64,000 nucleotides of DNA, taken from Climacium dendroides (Eukaryota > Streptophyta > Bryopsida > Hypnales > Climaciaceae). Below are positions 9,891-22,546 of this stretch, one piece after another. A model generated the notes under the pieces. That model worked only from the letters and a program-made list of their open reading frames with translations, had not been told where the DNA came from and made no database searches. The stretch is taken from the NCBI GenBank assembly GCA_950106755.1, contig OX467089.1, forward strand, positions 312,501 to 376,500, written 5' to 3'. The stretch's first letter is position 1. The number at the start of each line of letters is the position of its first letter. The position numbers and the translations under genes were made by a program.

Positions 9891-12800
9891 TTTTTGAAAT
9901 CCATTTAACTTGGAAAAGTGTGGGGAAGCAATAGGGTTCTCTTAAACTTCATTTTTCCATGAATCCTCATTATTTTTAAGATTTGGAACTTCTGTGTTAC
10001 GTTTCTGGACATGCTTGCATGTCAAACCGATATAATTTATTGGCTTGGTTTCTATTAAATACAGCATGATTTTTAGAGTCTCTTTTTTTTAAATCCATTT
10101 CACTTGGAAAAGTGTGGGGAAGCAATAGGGTTCTCTTAAACTTCATTTTTCCATGAATCCTCATTATTTTTTAGTTTTGCAACTTCTGTATTACGTTTTT
10201 GGACATGCTCGCACGTCAAATCGATATAATTGATTGGTTTGGTTTCTATTAAATATAGCATGATTTTTAGAGTCTCTTTTTTTAAATCCATTTCACTTGG
10301 AAAAGTGTAGGGAAGCAATAGGGTTCTCTTAATCTTCATTTTTCCATCAATCCTCATTATTTTGAACATTTGCAACTTGTGTGTCATATGTTCCGACATG
10401 CTTGCACGTCAAACCGATATAATTGATTGGTTTGGTTTCTATTAAATACAGCATGATTTTTAAAGTCTTTTTTTTTTGAAATCCATTTAACTTGGAAAAG
10501 TGTGGGGAAGCAATAGGGTTCTCTTAAACTTCATTATTCCATGAATCCTCATTATTTTGAACATTTGGAACTTGTGTGTTACGTTTCTGAACATGCTTGC
10601 ATGTCAAACCGATATAATTTATTGGCTTGGTTTCTATTAAATACAGCATGATTTTTAGAGTGTCTTTTTTTGAAATCCATTTCAGTTGGAAAAGTGTGGG
10701 GAAGCAATAGGGTTCTCTTAAACTTCATTTTTCCATGAATCCTCATTATTTTGAAGATTTGCAACTTCTGTGTTACGTTTTTGGACATGCTTGCACGTCA
10801 AACCGATACATTGATTGGTTTCGTTTCTATTAAATACAGCATGATTTTTAGAGTCTCTTTTTTTTAAATCCATTTCACTTGGAAAAGTGTGGGGAAGCAA
10901 TAGGGTTCTCTAAAACTTCATTTTTCCATGAATCCTCATTATTTTTAAGATTTGCAACTTCTGTGTTACGTTTTTGGACATGCTTGCTCGTCAAACCGAT
11001 ATAATTGATTGGTTTGGTTTCTATTAAATACAGCATGATTTTTAGAGTCTCTTTTTTTGAAATCCATTTCAGTTGGAAAAGTATGGGGAAGCAATAGGGT
11101 TCTCTTAATCTTCATTTTTCCATGAATCCTCATTATTTTGAACATTTGCAACTTGTGTGTCATGTGTTCCGACATGCTTGCACGTCAAACCGATATAATT
11201 GATTGGTTTGGTTTCTATTAAATACAGCATGATTTTTAGAGTCTCTTTTTTTGAAATCCATTTCACTTGGAAAAGTGTGGGGAAGCAATAGGGTTCTCTT
11301 AAACTTCATTTTTCCATGAATCCTCATTATTTTTAAGATTTGGAACTTCTGTGTTACGTTTTTGGACATGCTTGCTCGTCAAACCGATATAATTTATTGG
11401 TTTGGTTTCTATTAAATACAGCATGATTTTTAGAGTCTCTTTTTTTAAATCCATTTCACTTGGAAAAGTGTGGGGAAGCAATAGGGTTCTCTTAATCTTC
11501 ATTTTTCCATGAATCCTCATTATTTTGAACATTTGCAACTTGTGTGTCATATGTTCCGACATGCTTGCACGTCAAACCGATATAATTGATTGGTTTGGTT
11601 TCTATTAAATACAGCATGATTTTTAGAGTCTCTTTTTTTTAAATCCATTTCACTTGGAAAAGTGTGGGGAAGCAATAGGGTTCTCTTAAACTTCATTTTT
11701 CCATGAATCCTCATTATTTTTAAGATTTGGAACTTCTGTGTTACGTTTCTGGACATGCTTGCATGTCAAACCGATATAATTTATTGGCTTGGTTTCTATT
11801 AAATACAGCATGATTTTTAGAGTCTCTTTTTTTTAAATCCATTTCACTTGGAAAAGTGTGGGGAAGCAATAGGGTTCTCTTAAACTTCATTTTTCCATGA
11901 ATCCTCATTATTTTTTAGTTTTGCAACTTCTGTATTACGTTTTTGGACATGCTCGCACGTCAAATCGATATAATTGATTGGTTTGGTTTCTATTAAATAC
12001 AGCATGATTTTTAGAGTCTCTTTTTTTGAAATCCATTTCACTTGGAAAAGTGTGGGGAAGCAATAGGGTTCTCTTAATCTTCATTTTTCAATGAATCCTC
12101 ATTATTTTGAACATTTGCAACTTGTGTGTCATGTGTTCCGACATGCTTGCACGTCAAACCGATATAATTGATTGGTTTGGTTTCTATTAAATACAGCATG
12201 ATTTTTAGAGTCTCTTTTTTTGAAATCCATTTCACTTGGAAAAGTGTGGGGAAGCAATAGGGTTCTCTTAAACTTCATTTTTCCATGAATCCTCATTATT
12301 TTGAACATTTGCAACTTCTGTGTTACGTTTTTGGACATGCTTGCTCGTCAAACCGATATAATTTATTGGTTTGGTTTCTATTAAATACAGCATGATTTTT
12401 AGAGTCTCTTTTTTTAAATCCATTTCACTTGGAAAAGTGTGGGGAAGCAATAGGGTTCTCTTAATCTTCATTTTTCCATCAATCCTCATTATTTTGAACA
12501 TTTGCAACTTGTGTGTCATATGTTCCGACATGCTTGCACGTCAAACCGTTATAATTGATTGGTTTGGTTTCTATTAAATACAGCATGATTTTTAGAGTCT
12601 CTTTTTTTGAAATCCATTTCAGTTGGAAAAGTGTGGGGAAGCAATAGGGTTCTCTTAAACTTCATTTTTCCATGAATCCTCATTATTTTGAACATTTGCA
12701 ACTTGTGTGTCATGTGTTCCGACATGCTTGCACGTCAAACCGATATAATTGATTGGTTTGGTTTCTATTAAATACAGCATGATTTTTAGAGTCTCTTTTT

Positions 12801-14839
12801 TTGAAATCCATTTCAGTTGGAAAAGTGTGGGGAAGCAATAGGGTTCTCTTAAACTTCATTTTTCCATGAATCCTCATTATTTTTAAGATTTGCAACTTCT
12901 GTGTTACGTTTTTGGACATGCTTGCTCGTCAAACCGATATAATTTATTGGTTTGGTTTCTATTAAATACAGCATGATTTTTAGAGTCTCTTTTTTTAAAT
13001 CCATTTCACTTGGAAAAGTGTGGGGAAGCTATAGGGTTCTCTTAATCTTCATTTTTCCATGAATCCTCATTATTTTGAACATTTGCAACTTGTGTGTCAT
13101 GTGTTCCGACATGCTTGCACGTCAAACCGATATAATTGATTGGTTTGGTTTCTATTAAATACAGCATGATTTTTAGAGTCTCTTTTTTTGAAATCCATTT
13201 CACTTGGAAAAGTGTGGGGAAGCAATAGGGTTCTCTTAAACTTCATTTTTCCATGAATCCTCATTATTTTGAAGATTTGCAACTTCTGTGTTACGTTTTT
13301 GGACATGCTTGCTCGTCAAACCGATATAATTTATTGGTTTGGTTTCTATTAAATACAGCATGATTTTTAGAGTCTCTTTTTTTAAATCCATTTCACTTGG
13401 AAAAGTGTGGGGAAGCAATAGGGTTCTCTTAATCTTCATTTTTCCATGAATCCTCATTATTTTGAACATTTGCAACTTGTGTGTCATATGTTCCGACATG
13501 CTTGCACGTCAAACCGATATAATTGATTGGTTTGGTTTCTATTAAATACAGCATGATTTTTAGAGTCTCTTTTTTTGAAATCCATTTCAGTTGGAAAAGT
13601 GTGGGGAAGCTATAGGGGTCTCTTAATCTTCATTTTTCCATGAATCCTCATTATTTTGAACATTTGCAACTTGTGTGTCATGTGTTCCGACATGCTTGCA
13701 CGTCAAACCGATATAATTGATTGGTTTGGTTTCTATTAAATACAGCATGATTTTTAGAGTCTCTTTTTTTGAAATCCATTTCAGTTGGAAAAGTGTGGGG
13801 AAGCAATAGGGTTCTCTTAAACTTCATTTTTCCATGAATCCTCATTATTTTGAACATTTGCAACTTCTGTGTTACGTTTTTGGACATGCTTGCTCGTGAA
13901 ACCGATATAATTGATTGGTTTGGTTTCTATTAAATACAGCATGATTTTTAGAGTCTCTTTTTTTGAAATCCATTTCAGTTGGAAAAGTGTGGGGAAGCAA
14001 TAGGGTTCTCTTAATCTTCATTTTTCCATGAATCCTCATTATTTTGAACATTTGCAACTTGTGTGTCATGTGTTCCGACATGCTTGCACGTCAAACCGAT
14101 ATAATTGATTGGTTTGGTTTCTATTAAATACAGCATGATTTTTAGAGTCTCTTTTTTTGAAATCCATTTCAGTTGGAAAAGTGTGGGGAAGCAATAGGGT
14201 TCTCTTAAACTTCATTTTTCCATGAATCCTCATTATTTTGAACATTTGCAACTTGTGTGTCATGTGTTCCGACATGCTTGCACGTCAAACCGATATAATT
14301 GATTGGTTTGGTTTCTATTAAATACAGCATGATTTTTAGAGTCTCTTTTTTTGAAATCCATTTCAGTTGGAAAAGTATGGGGAAGCAATAGGGTTCTCTT
14401 AATCTTCATTTTTCCATGAATCCTCATTATTTTGAACATTTGCAACTTGTGTGTCATGTGTTCCGACATGCTTGCACGTCAAACCGATATAATTGATTGG
14501 TTTGGTTTCTATTAAATACAGCATGATTTTTAGAGTCTCTTTTTTTGAAATCCATTTAACTTGGAAAAGTGTGGGGAAGCAATAGGGTTCTCTTAAACTT
14601 CATTTTTCCATGAATCCTCATTATTTTTAAGATTTGCAACTTCTGTGTTACGTTTTTGGACATGCTTGCTCGTCAAACCGATATAATTTATTGGTTTGGT
14701 TTCTATTAAATACAGCATGATTTTTAGAGTCTCTTTTTTTAAATCCATTTCACTTGGAAAAGTGTGGGGAAGCTATAGGGTTCTCTTAATCTTCATTTTT
14801 CCATGAATCCTCATTATTTTGAACATTTGCAACTTGTGT

Positions 14840-15540
14840 GTCATGTGTTCCGACATGCTTGCACGTCAAACCGATATAATTGATTGGTTTGGTTTCTATT
14901 AAATACAGCATGATTTTTAGAGTCTCTTTTTTTGAAATCCATTTAACTTGGAAAAGTGTGGGGAAGCAATAGGGTTCTCTTAAACTTCATTTTTCCATGA
15001 ATCCTCATTATTTTTAAGATTTGGAACTTCTGTGTTACGTTTCTGGACATGCTTGCATGTCAAACCGATATAATTTATTGGCTTGGTTTCTATTAAATAC
15101 AGCATGATTTTTAGAGTCTCTTTTTTTTAAATCCATTTCACTTGGAAAAGTGTGGGGAAGCAATAGGGTTCTCTTAAACTTCATTTTTCCATGAATCCTC
15201 ATTATTTTTTAGTTTTGCAACTTCTGTATTACGTTTTTGGACATGCTCGCACGTCAAATCGATATAATTGATTGGTTTGGTTTCTATTAAATATAGCATG
15301 ATTTTTAGAGTCTCTTTTTTTAAATCCATTTCACTTGGAAAAGTGTAGGGAAGCAATAGGGTTCTCTTAATCTTCATTTTTCCATCAATCCTCATTATTT
15401 TGAACATTTGCAACTTGTGTGTCATATGTTCCGACATGCTTGCACGTCAAACCGATATAATTGATTGGTTTGGTTTCCATTAAATACAGCATGATTTTTA
15501 GAGTCTTTTTTTTTTGAAATCCATTTAACTTGGAAAAGTG
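14840..15540. repeat. Copy of the 9.80-10.50 kb segment at a distance of 5,038 bp
   Basis: The run of variants at about 9,800-10,500 recurs here in the same order, offset by 5,038 bp (26 monomers). The run consists of a taacttgg unit, a gcatgtc unit with ttggcttgg, the ttagttttgc marker unit and an aaagtgtaggg unit. The marker unit is at 10171 and again at 15209. Slightly upstream the offset is 4,844 bp (9222 with 14066), so one monomer was gained or lost between the two points. Confidence 0.65.
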
Positions 15541-18332
15541 TGGGGAAGCAATAGGGTTCTCTTAAACTTCATTATTCCATGAATCCTCATTATTTTGAAG
15601 ATTTGCAACTTCTGTGTTACGTTTCTGAACATGCTTGCATGTCAAACCGATATAATTTATTGGCTTGGTTTCTATTAAATACAGCATGATTTTTAGAGTG
15701 CCTTTTTTTGAAATCCATTTCAGTTGGAAAAGTGTGGGGAAGCAATAGGGTTCTCTTAAACTTCATTTTTCCATGAATCCTCATTATTTTTAAGATTTGG
15801 AACTTCTGTGTTACGTTTTTGGACATGCTTGCACGTCAAACCGATACAATTGATTGGTTTCGTTTCTATTAAATACAGCATGATTTTTAGAGTCTCTTTT
15901 TTTGAAATCCATTTCAGTTGGAAAAGTGTGGGGAAGCAATAGGGTTCTCTAAAACTTCATTTTTCCATGAATCCTCATTATTTTTAAGATTTGCAACTTC
16001 TGTGTTACGTTTTTGGACATGCTTGCTCGTCAAACCGATATAATTGATTGGTTTGGTTTCTATTAAATACAGCATGATTTTTAGAGTCTCTTTTTTTTAA
16101 ATCCATTTCAGTTGGAAAAGTATGGGGAAGCAATAGGGTTCTCTTAATCTTCATTTTTCAATGAATCCTCATTATTTTGAACATTTGCAACTTGTGTGTC
16201 ATGTGTTCCGACATGCTTGCACGTCAAACCAATATAATTGATTGGTTTGGTTTCTATTAAATACAGCATGATTTTTAGAGTCTCTTTTTTTGAAATCCAT
16301 TTCACTTGGAAAAGTGTGGGGAAGCAATAGGGTTCTCTTAAACTTCATTTTTCCATGAATCCTCATTATTTTGAAGATTTGCAACTTCTGTGTTACGTTT
16401 CTGGACATGCTTGCTCGTCAAACCGATATAATTTATTGGTTTGGTTTCTATTAAATACAGCATGATTTTTAGAGTCTCTTTTTTTAAATCCATTTCACTT
16501 GGAAAAGTGTGGGGAAGCAATAGGGTTCTCTTAATCTTCATTTTTCCATGAATCCTCATTATTTTGAACATTTGCAACTTGTGTGTCATATGTTCCGACA
16601 TGCTTGCACGTCAAACCGATATAATTGATTGGTTTGGTTTCTATTAAATACAGCATGATTTTTAGAGTCTCTTTTTTTTAAATCCATTTCAGTTGGAAAA
16701 GTGTGGGGAAGCTATAGGGGTCTCTTAATCTTCATTTTTCCATGAATCCTCATTATTTTGAACATTTGCAACTTGTGTGTCATATGTTCCGACATGCTTG
16801 CACGTCAAACCAATATAATTGATTGGTTTGGTTTCTATTAAATACAGCATGATTTTTAGAGTCTTTTTTTTTTGAAATCCATTTAACTTGGAAAAGTGTG
16901 GGGAAGCAATAGGGTTCTCTTAAACTTCATTTTTCTATGAATCCTCATTATTTTTAAGATTTGGAACTTCTGTGTTACGTTTCTGGACATGCTTGCATGT
17001 CAAACCGATATAATTTATTGGCTTGGTTTCTATTAAATACAGCATGATTTTTAGAGTCTCTTTTTTTTAAATCCATTTCACTTGGAAAAGTGTGGGGAAG
17101 CAATAGGGTTCTCTTAAACTTCATTTTTCCATGAATCCTCATTATTTTTTAGTTTTGCAACTTCTGTATTACGTTTTTGGACATGCTCGCACGTCAAATC
17201 GATATAATTGATTGGTTTGGTTTCTATTAAATATAGCATGATTTTTAGAGTCTCTTTTTTTAAATCCATTTCACTTGGAAAAGTGTAGGGAAGCAATAGG
17301 GTTCTCTTAATCTTCATTTTTCCATCAATCCTCATTATTTTGAACATTTGCAACTTGTGTGTCATATGTTCCGACATGCTTGCACGTCAAACCGATATAA
17401 TTGATTGGTTTGGTTTCTATTAAATACAGCATGATTTTTAGAGTCTTTTTTTTTTGAAATCCATTTAACTTGGAAAAGTGTGGGGAAGCAATAGGGTTCT
17501 CTTAAACTTCATTATTCCATGAATCCTCATTATTTTTAAGATTTGGAACTTGTGTGTTACGTTTCTGAACATGCTTGCATGTCAAACCGATATAATTTAT
17601 TGGCTTGGTTTCTATTAAATACAGCATGATTTTTAGAGTGCCTTTTTTTGAAATCCATTTCACTTGGAAAAGTGTGGGGAAGCAATAGGGTTCTCTTAAA
17701 CTTCATTTTTCCATGAATCCTCATTATTTTGAACATTTGCAACTTCTGTGTTACGTTTTTGGACATGCTTGCACGTCAAACCGATACAATTGATTGGTTT
17801 CGTTTCTATTAAATACAGCATGATTTTTAGAGTCTCTTTTTTTGAAATCCATTTCAGTTGGAAAAGTGTGGGGAAGCAATAGGGTTCTCTAAAACTTCAT
17901 TTTTCCATGAATCCTCATTATTTTTAAGATTTGCAACTTCTGTGTTACGTTTTTGGACATGCTTGCTCGTCAAACCGATATAATTGATTGGTTTGGTTTC
18001 TATTAAATACAGCATGATTTTTAGAGTCTCTTTTTTTGAAATCCATTTCAGTTGGAAAAGTATGGGGAAGCAATAGGGTTCTCTTAATCTTCATTTATCA
18101 ATGAATCCTCATTATTTTGAACATTTGCAACTTGTGTGTCATGTGTTCCGACATGCTTGCACGTCAAACCGATATAATTGATTGGTTTGGTTTCTATTAA
18201 ATACAGCATGATTTTTAGAGTCTCTTTTTTTGAAATCCATTTCAGTTGGAAAAGTGTGGGGAAGCAATAGGGTTCTCTTAAACTTCATTTTTCCATGAAT
18301 CCTCATTATTTTGAACATTTGCAACTTCTGTG

Positions 18333-19882
18333 TTACGTTTTTGGACATGCTTGCTCGTGAAACCGATATAATTGATTGGTTTGGTTTCTATTAAATACAG
18401 CATGATTTTTAGAGTCTCTTTTTTTGAAATCCATTTCAGTTGGAAAAGTGTGGGGAAGCAATAGGGTTCTCTTAATCTTCATTTTTCCATGAATCCTCAT
18501 TATTTTGAACATTTGCAACTTGTGTGTCATGTGTTCCGACATGCTTGCACGTCAAACCGATATAATTGATTGGTTTGGTTTCTATTAAATACAGCATGAT
18601 TTTTAGAGTCTCTTTTTTTGAAATCCATTTCAGTTGGAAAAGTGTGGGGAAGCAATAGGGTTCTCTTAAACTTCATTATTCCATGAATCCTCATTATTTT
18701 TTAGTTTTGCAACTTCTGTATTACGTTTTTGGACATGCTCGCACGTCAAATCGATATAATTGATTGGTTTGGTTTCTATTAAATATAGCATGATTTTTAG
18801 AGTCTCTTTTTTTAAATCCATTTCACTTGGAAAAGTGTGGGGAAGCAATAGGGTTCTCTTAAACTTCATTATTCCATGAATCCTCATTATTTTTAAGATT
18901 TGGAACTTGTGTGTTACGTTTCTGAACATGCTTGCATGTCAAACCGATATAATTTATTGGCTTGGTTTCTATTAAATACAGCATGATTTTTAGAGTGCCT
19001 TTTTTTGAAATCCATTTCACTTGGAAAAGTGTGGGGAAGCAATAGGGTTCTCTTAAACTTCATTTTTCCATGAATCCTCATTATTTTGAACATTTGCAAC
19101 TTCTGTGTTACGTTTTTGGACATGCTTGCTCGTGAAACCGATATAATTGATTGGTTTGGTTTCTATTAAATACAGCATGATTTTTAGAGTCTCTTTTTTT
19201 GAAATCCATTTCAGTTGGAAAAGTGTGGGGAAGCAATAGGGTTCTCTTAATCTTCATTTTTCCATGAATCCTCATTATTTTGAACATTTGCAACTTGTGT
19301 GTCATGTGTTCCGACATGCTTGCACGTCAAACCGATATAATTGATTGGTTTGGTTTCTATTAAATACAGCATGATTTTTAGAGTCTCTTTTTTTGAAATC
19401 CATTTCAGTTGGAAAAGTGTGGGGAAGCAATAGGGTTCTCTTAAACTTCATTTTTCCATGAATCCTCATTATTTTTTAGTTTTGCAACTTCTGTATTACG
19501 TTTTTGGACATGCTCGCACGTCAAATCGATATAATTGATTGGTTTGGTTTCTATTAAATATAGCATGATTTTTAGAGTCTCTTTTTTTAAATCCATTTCA
19601 CTTGGAAAAGTGTAGGGAAGCAATAGGGTTCTCTTAATCTTCATTTTTCCATCAATCCTCATTATTTTGAACATTTGCAACTTGTGTGTCATATGTTCCG
19701 ACATGCTTGCACGTCAAACCGATATAATTGATTGGTTTGGTTTCTATTAAATACAGCATGATTTTTAGAGTCTTTTTTTTTTGAAATCCATTTAACTTGG
19801 AAAAGTGTGGGGAAGCAATAGGGTTCTCTTAAACTTCATTATTCCATGAATCCTCATTATTTTTAAGATTTGGAACTTGTGT
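18333..19882. repeat. Tandem 4-mer duplication (775 bp) with a chimeric monomer
   Basis: The unit starting at 18333, with cttgctcgtgaaaccg, recurs at 19108, 775 bp later. The ttagttttgc marker recurs likewise at 18701 and 19476. The first copy contains a hybrid monomer. Its left part matches the 193-bp cacttgg unit, and its right part matches the following taacttgg/cttcattattcc unit, which elsewhere lies one monomer further on. The switch lies within 18825-18838. Exactly one monomer is missing relative to the 19441 copy (248 bp against 443 bp between equivalent points). Confidence 0.6.
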
Positions 19883-22546
19883 GTTACGTTTCTGAACATG
19901 CTTGCATGTCAAACCGATATAATTTATTGGCTTGGTTTCTATTAAATACAGCATGATTTTTAGAGTGCCTTTTTTTGAAATCCATTTCACTTGGAAAAGT
20001 GTGGGGAAGCAATAGGGTTCTCTTAAACTTCATTTTTCCATGAATCCTCATTATTTTTAAGATTTGCAACTTCTGTGTTACGTTTTTGGACATGCTTGCA
20101 CGTCAAACCGATACAATTGATTGGTTTCGTTTCTATTAAATACAGCATGATTTTTAGAGTCTCTTTTTTTGAAATCCATTTCAGTTGGAAAAGTGTGGGG
20201 AAGCAATAGGGTTCTCTAAAACTTCATTTTTCCATGAATCCTCATTATTTTTAAGATTTGCAACTTCTGTGTTACGTTTTTGGACATGCTTGCTCGTCAA
20301 ACCGATATAATTGATTGGTTTGGTTTCTATTAAATACAGCATGATTTTTAGAGTCTCTTTTTTTGAAATCCATTTCAGTTGGAAAAGTATGGGGAAGCAA
20401 TAGGGTTCTCTTAATCTTCATTTATCAATGAATCCTCATTATTTTGAACATTTGCAACTTGTGTGTCATGTGTTCCGACATGCTTGCACGTCAAACCAAT
20501 ATAATTGATTGGTTTGGTTTCTATTAAATACAGCATGATTTTTAGAGTCTCTTTTTTTTAAATCCATTTCAGTTGGAAAAGTGTGGGGAAGCTATAGGGG
20601 TCTCTTATTCTTCATTTTTCCATGAATCCTCATTATTTTGAACATTTGCAACTTGTGTGTCATATGTTCCGACATGCTTGCACGTCAAACCAATATAATT
20701 GATTGGTTTGGTTTCTATTAAATACAGCATGATTTTTAGAGTCTTTTTTTTTTGAAATCCATTTAACTTGGAAAAGTGTGGGGAAGCAATAGGGTTCTCT
20801 TAAACTTCATTTTTCTATGAATCCTCATTATTTTTAAGATTTGGAACTTCTGTGTTACGTTTCTGGACATGCTTGCATGTCAAACCGATATAATTTATTG
20901 GCTTGGTTTCTATTAAATACAGCATGATTTTTAGAGTCTCTTTTTTTTAAATCCATTTCACTTGGAAAAGTGTGGGGAAGCAATAGGGTTCTCTTAAACT
21001 TCATTTTTCCATGAATCCTCATTATTTTTTAGTTTTGCAACTTCTGTATTACGTTTTTGGACATGCTCGCACGTCAAATCGATATAATTGATTGGTTTGG
21101 TTTCTATTAAATATAGCATGATTTTTAGAGTCTCTTTTTTTAAATCCATTTCACTTGGAAAAGTGTAGGGAAGCAATAGGGTTCTCTTAATCTTCATTTT
21201 TCCATCAATCCTCATTATTTTGAACATTTGCAACTTGTGTGTCATATGTTCCGACATGCTTGCACGTCAAACCGATATAATTGATTGGTTTGGTTTCTAT
21301 TAAATACAGCATGATTTTTAGAGTCTTTTTTTTTTGAAATCCATTTAACTTGGAAAAGTGTGGGGAAGCAATAGGGTTCTCTTAAACTTCATTATTCCAT
21401 GAATCCTCATTATTTTTAAGATTTGGAACTTGTGTGTTACGTTTCTGAACATGCTTGCATGTCAAACCGATATAATTTATTGGCTTGGTTTCTATTAAAT
21501 ACAGCATGATTTTTAGAGTGCCTTTTTTTGAAATCCATTTCACTTGGAAAAGTGTGGGGAAGCAATAGGGTTCTCTTAAACTTCATTTTTCCATGAATCC
21601 TCATTATTTTTAAGATTTGCAACTTCTGTGTTACGTTTTTGGACATGCTTGCACGTCAAACCGATACAATTGATTGGTTTCGTTTCTATTAAATACAGCA
21701 TGATTTTTAGAGTCTCTTTTTTTGAAATCCATTTCAGTTGGAAAAGTGTGGGGAAGCAATAGGGTTCTCTAAAACTTCATTTTTCCATGAATCCTCATTA
21801 TTTTTAAGATTTGCAACTTCTGTGTTACGTTTTTGGACATGCTTGCTCGTCAAACCGATATAATTGATTGGTTTGGTTTCTATTAAATACAGCATGATTT
21901 TTAGAGTCTCTTTTTTTGAAATCCATTTCACTTGGAAAAGTATGGGGAAGCAATAGGGTTCTCTTAATCTTCATTTATCAATGAATCCTCATTATTTTGA
22001 ACATTTGCAACTTGTGTGTCATGTGTTCCGACATGCTTGCACGTCAAACCAATATAATTGATTGGTTTGGTTTCTATTAAATACAGCATGATTTTTAGAG
22101 TCTCTTTTTTTGAAATCCATTTCAGTTGGAAAAGTGTGGGGAAGCTATAGGGGTCTCTTAATCTTCATTTTTCCATGAATCCTCATTATTTTGAACATTT
22201 GCAACTTGTGTGTCATATGTTCCGACATGCTTGCACGTCAAACCAATATAATTGATTGGTTTGGTTTCTATTAAATACAGCATGATTTTTAGAGTCTTTT
22301 TTTTTTGAAATCCATTTAACTTGGAAAAGTGTGGGGAAGCAATAGGGTTCTCTTAAACTTCATTTTTCTATGAATCCTCATTATTTTTAAGATTTGGAAC
22401 TTCTGTGTTACGTTTCTGGACATGCTTGCATGTCAAACCGATATAATTTATTGGCTTGGTTTCTATTAAATACAGCATGATTTTTAGAGTCTCTTTTTTT
22501 TAAATCCATTTCACTTGGAAAAGTGTGGGGAAGCAATAGGGTTCTC
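19441..22546. repeat. Tandem 8-mer higher-order repeat, two copies of 1,553 bp
   Basis: The copies are 19441-20993 and 20994-22546, and a third starts at 22547 and diverges near 23,070. The marker ttagttttgc sits at 19476, 21029 and 22582, exactly 1,553 bp apart. Within each copy the order of variants is the same: marker unit, aaagtgtaggg unit, T10/taacttgg unit, gagtgcc unit, a cgttt unit, an atttatcaatgaatcc unit, and gctataggggtctc unit. A few point differences separate the copies, for example cttattcttc against cttaatcttc and cagttgg against cacttgg. Confidence 0.8.
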
